DNA from: Apiotrichum sp. Y4204
Lineage: Eukaryota; Basidiomycota; Tremellomycetes; Trichosporonales; Trichosporonaceae
Direction of reading: 5' to 3'
Length of the DNA: 64,000 nt
Assembly: GCA_025531455.1 (NCBI GenBank)
Contig: JAMYHL010000025.1
Location: 1 to 64,000 of the forward strand
The notes beneath the pieces are model-generated. The model was given only the letters and a program-made list of their open reading frames with translations. It ran no database searches and was not told where the DNA came from. Below, piece after piece: positions 54,667-64,000 of this stretch; position 1 is the first letter of the stretch; the number at the start of each line of letters is the position of its first letter. Position numbers and translations under genes: made by a program.

Positions 54667-57600
54667 ATGAAGCTCAAGGACATCTCGCGCACCGCGACAT
54701 TTGCGTGGGACACGACCTCGACATCCGAGGCCGGTCCCTACATTGTCACCGGTGACGCTGCCGGCGCCCTCGATGAGAGCTTCAGCAACGAGTCAAAGCT
54801 CGAGATCTGGTCGCCCAGGTTTTACGAGCGCGATGGCACACCCAACGCCCAAGGATATGCGCTTGGTCGCGAGAACAGCGGCCCGGAATGCAGCGTCACC
54901 GTCTCGAGCAGGTACGTCCTTTGGAGAACAACGACTGTGCAATGCATAAGCTGGCCCGTCTCGAAGCCAGCTCGCTGTGTCTGCAGTGCTCTAGTGTATT
55001 GGTCTAGTCAGTCACTAACGACAGGTTCAACCGCCTCGCATGGTCGCAGCCGGGTGCAACTGCGAGCGGCAGGGGCATGATCGCGGCCGGTATGGAGACT
55101 GGCGAGGTGCTTCTCTATGACCCCGTAAAGATCCTCGGCGGAGACAGCAGCGTGACGTTCAGGAATGACACCCACACTGGCCCCGTTTGCGGTCTCGACT
55201 TCAACCCGATCCAGAAGAACCTCCTTCTCTCGGGTGCCATCAAGGGCGAGGTGGGTTCAAGATTCAAAATGCTACGTTATTATTCATCTCGACTAACCTG
55301 CAGCTCTACATTCACGATCTCAACAAGCTCGGGACGCCTCTTACCCCCGGCCCCCTTTCGACCAAGCTGAACGAGATCACGTCGCTTCAGTGGAACACTA
55401 CGGTCGCGCGTGTGTTTGCCGCTTCCTCGTCCTCGGGTTATACTTCTGTTTGGGATTTGCGCGCAAGCAAGGAGATTGTCTCGCTGCAGTATGGCGGTGG
55501 CGCTGCCAAGGGAGACATGTCGAGGGGCGGCGCAGGTCTTGAGATCGGCAAGCGCCGCGGCATGAGTGATGTGTGCTGGCACCCCGAGCAGTCGACCCGT
55601 CTTATCACCTCCTCCGAGGACGACGAGTCGCCAATCATCATGCTCTGGGACCTGCGTAACACGCGTGCTCCCGAGCGCATCCTCAGCGGACACACCAAGG
55701 GCGTTCTCTCCGTTTCGTGGTGCAAGCAGGATGCTGACCTCCTTGTCTCGTGTGGCAAGGACAACCGCTCTCTCTTGTGGAACCCCCAGACCGGCGACAT
55801 TGTCGGCGAGCTGCCCCGCACTAACGACTGGTCATTCCAGGCCTCGTGGTGCCCCACCAACCCTAACATGCTTGCGACCGCCTCGTTCGACGGACACATT
55901 GGCATTTACTCGCTCCAGTCCACGCAGCCCGCCGAGGAGGAGACTGCGCCCATTGCCCAGGACATCTCGGACGAGGATGTGTTCAGCGCACTTGGGACCG
56001 GCGGTGGAGCCACCAACGACGACAAGACCAACGTTCAATCCCTGACTGTTGCGCCCAAGTGGATGCGCCGTCCTGTGTCGGCCACCTTCGGCTATGGCGG
56101 CCTCCTGGCATCCGTGTCCAACCTCCCTGGTGCCAATGGAAAGCACCAGAGCAGCGTCGTCCACCTCCGCACCGTCGTCACTGAGGAGAGCATCCTCACC
56201 CGTGCCAAGGCTCTCAGCGACATCGCTAGCGACAAGGAGAAACTCACCGAGTTCACATCCAGCAAAGCCGACGACGCCGCGTGGAAGGCGCTCCAGTCTG
56301 TTCTTGCCACCAACTCGCGCGAGGAGATCATTGCGCTTCTCGGTTTCTCAAAGGAGGAGGTTGCGCGCCAGGTCGAGGAGGCTGTCAAGAAGCTCGGCGG
56401 TGACAAGGTCTCCGCTGGTGAGGCGACCAATGGCGGTGATGAGACTCCCAAGACCGACAGGGCGGAGCCTTCCATCTCCATCGACAAGGTTAGCGAGTCC
56501 CTCTCAACCTCGTCTCAGTCGGGCTCTCTCTTTGACGACCGCCCCATCACTCCTGCCACCGTGGGCGCTGAGAACGACTTCTTCGCCTCCATGGCGTCGG
56601 GATCGACTAGCCTGCGCAACCCCCAGCTCGACTCGGTGATCCCCCACGAGCGTGCCGACTCGTCTGTCGCCGCCACCGTTGGCTCTGGCGCGTCGTCCCT
56701 CCGCTCCGAGAACATAAACAAGGACAACACCTTCCACATTTGCCCCGGAGAGGAGTCTGACGTCGACCGTCTCATCACCCAGGCGCTCGTTCTCGGCGAC
56801 TTCCCGTCGGCAGTCGACCTCTGCATCGCCTCCGACCGTTTCGCAGACGCTCTCCTTCTTGCCGTCCGTGGAGGGCCTGAGCTCCTTGCGTCCACCCAGA
56901 AGGCATACTTCCAGCGCCGCACCATGTCACACCCCTTCCTCCGCGTCTTCCAGTCCATCGTCACCGAGGACCTCACCGACATTGTCCAGAACGCAGACCT
57001 GGGCGAGTGGCGTGTGGTCTTTGTTGTTCTGTGCACGTTCGCCAAGGAGGGCGAATTCGCAAACCTCGCTGACCAGCTTGGCCAGCGTCTCCAGTTCAAG
57101 TGGCAGCTTCTCGCTGGGTCGGACAGCCCCGAAGCCAAGCAGGCCGCCAAAGCCGCCCGTCAGGACGCGACCTTCTGCTACCTCGCCGCTCGCAACCTCG
57201 AGCACATTGTCACTGTCTGGAGCTCTGAAATGCAGGAGGAGGAGGCTGCGATCGATGCTCCTCGCTACTCGGCTCACGCCCTTGCGCTCCAGTCGTTCAT
57301 CGAGAAGGTGACCGTCTTCCAGGCCGCGACTGGCTTTGTCGACAAGGAGCTCGCGACTCCCACCGCCCCTGACGCTGAGGGTGTGCGCACCTACCCCCTT
57401 GCCAGCCTCTACGACCGCTTCCACGAGTACGCCGACCTCCTCGCCACTCAGGGTCTCGTTGACATTGCTGCCAACTATGTCAAGATGACCCCCAAGGACT
57501 ACGCCGGCACTGGCGGTTCCATGCAGTCCCTTGGCCAGTCGCGCGACCGCCTGTTTGCGGCGGCCGGTATCGCCGAGCAGCCTGTTGCATCGTCGTCGAA

Positions 57601-59187
57601 GAACGTCATTGGCGGCGGCAGCAAGGCCCGCGGAGGCCGTCCCCCCGCGCCCGCGGCGAGCGCTTACGCCCCGTCTGGCTACTCCGGCTCCACTTCTACT
57701 TTCGGTGCAACCGGTGGTTACCCTTCGGCCACTTCGTACAACCCGTACGCGCCCGCCTCTCCTCAGACCACTACTGCCCCGAACCCTTACGCAGCTCCTT
57801 CCGCTGCGACATCCACCTACGCGCCTCCCGCCTCGAACCCGTACGCTCCCCCTGCTGCGGCGTCCGGCTATGCTCCCCCCGCCCCCTCGACCAGCCCTTA
57901 CCAGCCTTCGGGCTACGGGCAGGCCCCTAACATGTTCCAGCCTGCATCGAATGGCTACAACGCCCCGCAGCAGTCCTTCGTGCCCCCGCCTCCCCGCGCG
58001 GGCGAGCATCATGCGGCGCAGTCGTCGGACCCTCTTGTCGTCCCCGCATCTCAGCGCCGTGATCTGCCTGGCTGGAACGACGCACCCTCGCTTGTTCCCA
58101 AGCGCCCGTCGTCGTCGGCCAGGGAGACACCCAAGCCTACTGCTATCACCTCGCCATTCCCCAACGCTCCTCCGAGCAGCGACGCCTATGCCGCTCCTGG
58201 CGGAGTGACCTCCCCTCAGCGCACTTCTAATGTCCTTCCCCCTCCCCCTAAGGGTGCCCGTCCCCCTTCTGCTGGGCAGAACCGCCCTCCCCCGACGCAG
58301 GCTCAGGCGCCACCCTCCGTTCAGGCGCCATTCAGCCCGGTTCACTCTGATCCTTACGCCCCGCCTCCCGGTGCTAGTGGACAGCCCAGCTTTGGTGTCC
58401 CCTCTAACCCGTATGCCCCTCCTCCGCGCTCGCAGTTTGAGCAGGCCCCTCCCCGGGGCGGCTCGCCGGCAGGACAGCCTGCTTACGCCCCTCCACCGGG
58501 TCGCGCGGGCCCTCCCCCACCCCGCGGTGGTCCGCGAGCCGGTCCTCCGCCGCCAGGCATGGCCGGGCCGCCTCCCCCCCGTGCCATGTCCCCGCTAGGT
58601 GGTCCAGGCGCCCGGCCAGCTCAGCAGTCGCTTGCCGGCGGGTTTGCGCCTCCCCAGGCAGGTGGCCCTCCCCCACCTGGACGAGCTGGCCCTCCTCCCC
58701 CTGGTCGCGCAGGTCCTCCCCCTCCCAGGGGAGCATCGAGCTCACCACACGCACAGTCGACCCCGACGCCGCCCCCGCCGGCTGAGCCCGTCAAGCAGCG
58801 TCATCCCGCCGGCGACCGGAGCCACATTCCTTCCAAGTCCCGCCCGATCTTTGAAGGATTCTCCTCCGAGCTGCAGCGCATCAAGGCGTCGCACCCTCCT
58901 GCGCACCTCCAGCGCATCGTCACCGACACGGAGCGCCGCCTGAACACGCTGTTTGACGACCTGAACAACGAGACTATCGCCGATCACACGGTCGACGAGC
59001 TTTCCAACATTGTCAAGGCGATCCAGGCAAAGGACCCCAACAGCGCCCTTGCCATCCACCTTGAGATGCTCACGCAGGCTACCGGGGACACGACCCACTG
59101 GGCGGTGAGTAAAAAACCATGACGATAAGATAGCAGGAACTGACAACGCAGCCCGGAGTGAAGCAGCTGATCCGTCTGGGTATCTGA
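54667..59187 (+). CDS. SEC31: COPII coat protein Sec31
   Basis: Four exons (54667-54911, 55025-55250, 55304-59104, 59152-59187) encode 1435 residues. An N-terminal WD40 propeller occupies about 1-365 (MKLKDISRTATFAWD, MIAAGMETGEVLLYDPVKIL, HTGPVCGLDFNPIQKNLLLS, MSDVCWHPEQSTRLITSSED, HTKGVLSVSWCKQDADLLVS). The central alpha-solenoid includes LVLGDFPSAVDLCIASDRFA, the signature of the ancestral coatomer element. A Pro-rich region (about 920-1320) carries many NPYAPP and GPPPPGRAGPPPP repeats, the Sec23-binding and GAP-stimulating part. The C-terminal helical bundle starts IFEGFSSELQRIKASHP. The last exon adds only 11 residues. It forms the outer cage of ER exit vesicles with Sec13. Confidence 0.96.
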
Positions 59188-59998
59188 AGTGCTTGCCCTG
59201 TGAACGAATGCAAATGAGCACGTGCCAACCCGGAACCTGGCAGTGTGCTAGTGTAGGCAGACGTATGATGAAATGTGATTGATTGAAAGAACTTGCATTG
59301 GTGTCCTGTGCATTGATGTAGTGAGAGGCTCCAATATCGCGACGCTGTAGTACAGTATACCAGCCACCTCGCTGCTAACCTGACCTGACCGGGGATGGAC
59401 ATCTAGAAGCACTAATCGATAGGTGGAGATGGACTGTTGAGACAGATTATCACAACATAGCGGTTTCGGTCGTGTCATGGTCTGGGCACGAGCTTGGGTG
59501 CTCGAACCTCGGATCTCTCAATGACTCTTCGTCCTCTCTCTCGCCCCCCTTGCACGTCCCCTTTGTTGCAACAACAATAAAGGTGGAGCGAGTGAATGGG
59601 AGAGAACAAGCACCGCCCGGGACATCGCTGTGATAAACCCAAAACAAGACACAGACCAGTATACTACAGGCCAGCAGGGCAGCAGGTCTTTGAGCGTCGG
59701 ATGAGTTACATGGCACATTAGGCCGGCATTAGGACTGCATTAGAAACTCCCCAGCTTGCGATTAGGACGAACCCTTAATGCGTCATAGGTATTTGATTTA
59801 GTTCAGCCTGGAACAGAAGGGATTCGGGTGCACACTCCAAGCACACTTGCCATCGTCGTCCGGCCCCGGATTACAACATCCAACACCGCCTCCAGGCCAT
59901 CAGCAACCAACAACACTCTCCACTACAAGCCCACTGCCGGGTAGCACAGCACAGCGCGAACCGCCTCTGCCCCAGCTGCCCTTTCACCCTTTCACACA
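59188..59998. other. Intergenic spacer
   Basis: 811 bases between SEC31 and the small membrane protein gene. It contains a possible AATAAA near 59576. No gene was recognised. Confidence 0.5.
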
Positions 59999-60199
59999 AT
60001 GGCACCACCAACACCGCGCAAGGGCCCAAACCCTTTTCTGATGCTGGGCGTCTTCCTCGCGGGCTCGGGAACCTTTTTCTACCTCGCAAACAGGCGCAAG
60101 GAGGACCCGAAGCACCGCCGCGGGGGGTTCCACGGCGTCGCGACGCCCATGCATGCCGAAAAGGTGGACTTGCCGGAGCGGAGTCCCGTGGAGGGATAG
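59999..60199 (+). CDS. Small single-pass membrane protein, 66 residues
   Basis: A single-exon frame starting in the context CACAATGGC. The product has a short basic head (MAPPTPRKGPNPF), one hydrophobic helix (LMLGVFLAGSGTFFYLA, about 14-30) and a strongly basic NRRKEDPKHRRGG patch just after it, then a polar tail ending LPERSPVEG. This pattern, a short N-terminus, one helix and a basic flank, is common among small mitochondrial inner-membrane proteins. I do not recognise the family. The leader upstream (59880-59995) is CA/CT-rich like those of the other genes, and codon use is GC-ending, which supports expression. Confidence 0.72.
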   Translation: MAPPTPRKGPNPFLMLGVFLAGSGTFFYLANRRKEDPKHRRGGFHGVATPMHAEKVDLPERSPVEG

Positions 60200-61865
60200 G
60201 AGAAGAGGAGACGGAGAACTCGCTAAAACGGATTCCAAGTCTACAAGGTGCGCATGACGCGGGACAGGCATCGCCGTGCAAGTGTAGGCGCTGATGGCAG
60301 ATGGACGACGCACCACACGTACTACTGAGTATCACATTCGCATGCATCGGCCTCAGGCCAGTCACACCTCACTGCCAAGACAGTCATTTACACCGCACGA
60401 GAGCTTGCTGAGCAGGAAGCAAGAAGGAAGAAGGAAGAAGCAAGAAGCAAGAAGCAAGTCACAGGCAGCAAGCAGCAAAGGTGTCAACAGCCATGTTGAT
60501 GACAAGATCCCCCGCGTCATGGCCTTCAGCGGTCAGTGAAGTCTTCAGTACATCTGACACCTCCCGCTCTCACCCGCTGGTAATTCCCGACCCCGCATTG
60601 CATCGAGCTCGCAGCATTTCGTCTCCTGTCCCACTGGAGAATCAACGTCGCAACCTGCACCGACAGCACCGCCAGTATCAGTATCAGTACCAGCACTAAA
60701 CCGGTGCCTGCGATGCATGTGCGCGACGTTGCGTTCCGGAAAGCTTCGAATGCGAAGGTGCCAAGTGCCGAGTGCCGACCCCGGGCCGGCCCCTGGTGTT
60801 TCGACTGCAAGTTGTGGTCCACATGCAACACCAGTCCCTTCTCGCCCCTCCTGGCTGTGCACAGCGACAAGTGTAACTGGCTGGCTGTCAACAGCTTGCA
60901 CCGAGTTGGAGCTTGCAGGAGACGGGACGAACTAGTGATGGAACGTGGAGCGTGGAACACGGAACGCATTGAACAGCTTGACATGCACGTTCGGAGGCCA
61001 GAGCAGGAAATAGGAGACGGCTTGCGTTGACGCCAGTACTAGTGTGAAGATCTCACAAACGGCACACGTCCTGAGCATGCTGGATATGGCAGTGTCGTAC
61101 AGCACACTTGTAGCTTCACCAGTAGTGCTAACACTCATTCTGAGCCGACGCATCGTCTGCACGCGACACGGGGCGCTGCCACGCTGCTCCCTGCCGCTCG
61201 TGTGCGCACTCGACTTGGCTGTATCGCCGCCCCCTTCCACATTCCTACCGTGCGCGGAGCGCACACAGTCATCCGAGTGGGCCGAAGGGCAGGGTCGGGA
61301 GAAGGCTGGGAAAATGTCGGGAACAAGGACGAGGGGCTGCCCTGGCACGCTGGGGTGATGGCCCTCATGTGGAACGCACGGAATCCGATCCTCGTCAACT
61401 GCACCGCGAGCTCCAGATCCGATCCCGGCCCCCTAGCGGTACCGCCGCGACGCGCTCTTCTGTGCCGTTCTCGACCTCCCATGTGCACATGTGCACATGT
61501 GCACACCGCGCGCTCTTCGATGGCACACTGCTGCATGTTCAACCAGGACGGACACTGCCTGTTCATCTCACGAAGTGTATCAGGCGCATTACCATGCTTT
61601 GGCACACTAAGACGGTGTCGCTGCTTCTGTGCGCGGGACATCGTGAGCGAGTTGTTCGCAGCACGTCTGGAAAGATACTTAAGCGTCACGAAGGCCGTCT
61701 CTCCACCATCACCGACAGCTGAGAACCACTACAGTACCACTACCACTACCGCATCCCACAAGCACAAGTTCGATACTCACACCACTCACCACTCACACCC
61801 CGAGCCCTGCAATATCTCAAACCTCAAGCCTCAATCCTCCAGCCTCAAACCTTGAGCCTCAAAGT
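60200..61865. other. 1.7 kb without a recognised gene
   Basis: It holds a purine-rich AAGAAGC-type repeat (60412-60480), a self-complementary TGTGCACA run (61480-61505) and imperfect CCTCAAGCCT-type repeats (61810-61865). No coding motif was seen. Confidence 0.5.
60412..60480 (+). repeat. Purine-rich GAAGCAA-type simple repeat
   Basis: Tandem, imperfect AAGAAGCAAG/GAAGAAG units on the plus strand, a homopurine stretch of about 65 bases. Confidence 0.75.
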
Positions 61866-63290
61866 CCTAGACACATGGTGATCTCCCCTCTGTGCGCCGT
61901 CCCGCGCAATCGGCGCGGGGGCATGGTATGACCCTCTGCCAGGCATTCTAGGCAGGCGAGCCGACCAAGTCGTCAATCGTGGGTTATGACACTGACTGTC
62001 CTGACGATACTGAGCCAGCTTACAAGCGGAAATGACTTATCCAACTAAATGTTTTGACTCCCAGAGACACGGTGTTCATCCCCTCTGTTCGCCGTTCCTC
62101 GGAAGCATGGTGCACTACCCTCTGCTAGGCATTCTGGGAGTCTACTCTGAGCAGCGATCATATCGTAGGTGCTAACAGGGGCCTGACGACTAACTGCGAG
62201 GCTGCATCTTGACCCTTCAGCCCACAACTCCTAGAGACACGGTGATATCCCCTCTGTCGGCCGTTCCACTGGAGGCATGGTGAACTACCCTCTGCTAGGC
62301 ATTCTAGACGGCCAACTACCTCGCTAGACACACGGCGACAGCCCTCTGTGCGCCGTCCATGAGGGGCATGGCGACAGCCCGCTGCCAGGCATTCTAGTAG
62401 AGTTCGAGAACAATGTGCGCAGCACGTGCGCCTTAACCGAAGTTCAACCTTCCCGCTAGAGACATGGTGCTTATCCCCTCTGTCCGCCGTCCTCTGGGGG
62501 CATGGCGACAGCCCGCTGCCAGGCATTCTAGGCAACCATGCGCAGTCCGGTTTCAACACCGATGCGCGAATTAGATACCAACTGACACCGCCTAGACACA
62601 CGGCGAACAGCCCTCTGTGCGCCGTCCATGAGGGGCATGGTATGACCCTCTGCCAGGCATTCTAGGCGGCGCCACCCAATAACCACACGGCCGTTCTACG
62701 GAGGCATGGTATGACCCTCTGCCAGGCCCCTCTCACCTTTCCCAGTGCGCGACATGATCCCCCTCCTCTCACCCGGCCGTGCGCGACACGGCGCCAGCCC
62801 TCTGTCCTGCAATCTGCTATGCGCGGCATGGTGCACCACCCTCTGCCAGGCCGGGTGACGAATATCCTCCCCTTGTCTCGATATCTCTAGGGAATAGCAA
62901 TAATGGCGCGGGGGAATGGCGCCCGCCCGCTTCCAGGCACTCGTACATGGCGCACGCCCTCTGTCCGCCGTCCCGCTGCTGACTACAGACACAAGACGCA
63001 ACCGCAAAGTCCGACTGGCTACTTCAACGCGGTGAACGAGCCTTAAGGTTGGATACATGTGGACAATTGTGCCTCTGTGCGGGGCTGATGACAGGCCACA
63101 ATCCGATCTGGGCCACGCGAGGACCGCCAAAGCACCGATCATACCTTCTCGGCAAGCCCGCCACCACCCGACTCCGTCAGACCCGTCCGCGTATCTAATC
63201 TACCCCACAGCTCAGGGGCAAGGCGCATGCCCTCTGCCAGGCAATAGTACACGGCGCAAAGCCCTCTGTCCGCCGTCCTGCTGCTTACTA
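61866..63290. repeat. Array of ten dimeric, hairpin-forming repeat elements of about 75-87 bases
   Basis: Each full element has two related halves, each around a CCCTCTG core. Half a reads A(C/T)GG(C/T)G ... CCCTCTG ... CGCCGT. Half b reads CATGG ... CC(T/G)CTGCCAGGCATTCTAG. Element positions are 61866-61952, 62058-62140, 62230-62308, 62324-62397, 62456-62531, 62588-62669, a partial one at 62690-62740, 62779-62858, and two in reversed half order at 62915-62985 and 63212-63287. The first six are bounded by short inverted repeats (CTAGA...TCTAG or variants). Half a folds as a stem ACGGCG/CGCCGT. The spacers between elements are unrelated to each other. There is no coding capacity and no transposase nearby. 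Confidence 0.9.
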
Positions 63291-63761
63291 ACCGGATTTC
63301 GCGACCGTAGAACAATCAAGATCTTATCAGATGATCTAAGAGTGCGGAGATTTAGCACCGTCTCCAACGGATTACTGTAGACATCCATGTATCGGGTGTG
63401 GTAGATCCCGAGATTGTGCGCTAATTTGGCCGAAATCAATGACGTGTGTTTTCTTCAGGTACCGCGATAACTGCTTGCCAAGCCCAAAACAGCAGCTTGA
63501 CTTGCGTGAGCCTCGGTCATAAATGGGCAGCGGATTCGGTGGTGAGCGACTTTTGCGGCAGGCACACACAGACATTGTTGTGTTCTGCTTGTGAATCATC
63601 CTTGTTTTCTTGCTAACACATCACCGAGATGGGTATGAGGACACCGAAGGACGCGAAAGTCGCGTATCGCGATATCGTCGCAGCCTTGCACTTATAAGGA
63701 AGGGACATGGGGGTGATTGACTCTCCACACTGACCCATTCGCCACTCAACACACTTGCGCC
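63291..63761. other. Promoter region of the metal-binding protein gene
   Basis: 471 bases between the last repeat element and the start codon. It contains TATCGCGATA at about 63666-63675 and a TATA-like TTATAA. Confidence 0.5.
63692..63697 (+). promoter_or_regulatory. TATA-like element TTATAA
   Basis: It lies 65 bases before the ATG at 63762, a plausible distance for a TATA box with a short leader. Such boxes are common in strongly inducible fungal genes. Confidence 0.5.
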
Positions 63762-64000
63762 ATGAAATCCCCAACGCTCCCCACCTACCTCCCAGCAGCG
63801 TCGCTGTTCATCAGCAACATGCACTGCCCGAGCTGCGTCGAAAGTATCGCCACCTTGCTATCTGACGTGCCGGGCGTGAAGGACGTCTCGAGCTCGCTCC
63901 TCCTCCACCGCGTCTCGTTCCGCGTCGACCCGGACTACCTCGCGACGCAGGAGCTCACCGAGTCTGGAGTCGTCGAGCTGGTGAAGGAGATTCTCACCAT
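63762..64000 (+). CDS. Heavy-metal-associated (HMA) domain protein, probably N-terminus of a copper P-type ATPase (3' truncated)
   Basis: The frame is open from ATG 63762 to the window end (79 codons visible). Residues 16-80 form an HMA fold: SLFISNMHCPSC, where MxCxxC binds one copper(I), then VESIATLLSDVPGVKDVSSS, a hydrophobic strand, and VVELVKEIL. In fungi such a domain at the extreme N-terminus with further sequence following usually belongs to a Cu-transporting P1B-ATPase of the Ccc2/CrpA type. A small copper chaperone is the alternative, but those are about 70 residues and this frame is already longer. The downstream TGEA/CPC/DKTG motifs needed for proof lie outside the window. Confidence 0.78.
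   Translation, partial: MKSPTLPTYLPAASLFISNMHCPSCVESIATLLSDVPGVKDVSSSLLLHRVSFRVDPDYLATQELTESGVVELVKEILT

Noticed and set aside
61866..63290. Resemblance of the spaced repeats to a CRISPR array
   Set aside because: The DNA is eukaryotic, spacer lengths vary widely, repeats are dimeric and diverged, and there are no cas genes.

Overview
The window is nuclear DNA of a fungus, most likely a basidiomycete yeast of the Tremellomycetes. A GC-rich relative such as the Trichosporonales fits better than Cryptococcus, but this is inferred from composition and gene structure, not from a database comparison. The signs are compact genes on both strands, many very short introns (32-60 bases, GT...CTAAC/CTGAC...AG), strongly GC-ending codons, pyrimidine-rich leaders, and a eukaryotic housekeeping gene set. 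All exon coordinates were assembled by hand. For every complete gene except the one-exon ones, the exon lengths sum to a multiple of three.

Layout. 1-2111: 3' part of a fungal transcription factor. 2353-4135 (-): mitochondrial tyrosyl-tRNA synthetase. 4519-6947 (-): FHA-domain checkpoint-type kinase. 7285-8146 (-): glutathione S-transferase. 10052-10831 (-): ribosomal protein S18, divergent from RPL42/eL42 at 12364-13288 (+). 14454-16426 (-): GT61-type glycosyltransferase. 16745-18231 (-): HIRIP3-like histone chaperone, divergent from cytosolic phenylalanyl-tRNA synthetase alpha at 18695-20584 (+). 20792-26174 (-): glycogen debranching enzyme with a 24-base minisatellite at its N-terminus. 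27784-27888 (-): intron-containing tRNA-Pro(CGG). 27889-34752: about 6.9 kb without a recognisable intact gene. 34753-35058 (+): small unknown protein. 35544-37462 (-): Yrb2/RanBP3-like Ran-binding protein. 38507-39730 (+): V-ATPase c'' subunit, convergent with TRAPP subunit Trs20 at 39917-40777 (-). 41614-41998 (-): short coiled-coil (SCOC-like) protein. 45042-51866 (+): a 2212-residue formin. 52272-54086 (-): U3 snoRNP protein Rrp9, divergent from COPII coat protein Sec31 at 54667-59187 (+). 59999-60199 (+): 66-residue membrane protein. 61866-63290: a family of ten structured repeats. 63762 to the window end (+): the start of a heavy-metal-binding protein, probably a copper P-type ATPase.

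The genes form no pathway cluster. They are ordinary conserved cell machinery: translation, ribosome biogenesis, secretion and membrane traffic, cytoskeleton, glycogen and chromatin. The least ordinary content lies in three places: the dimeric hairpin repeats at 61866-63290 just upstream of the metal-binding gene, the 6.9-kb gene-poor stretch flanked by a tRNA gene, and several unusual gene structures (start codon split by an intron, a GC-AG intron, microexons of 10, 14 and 16 bases).
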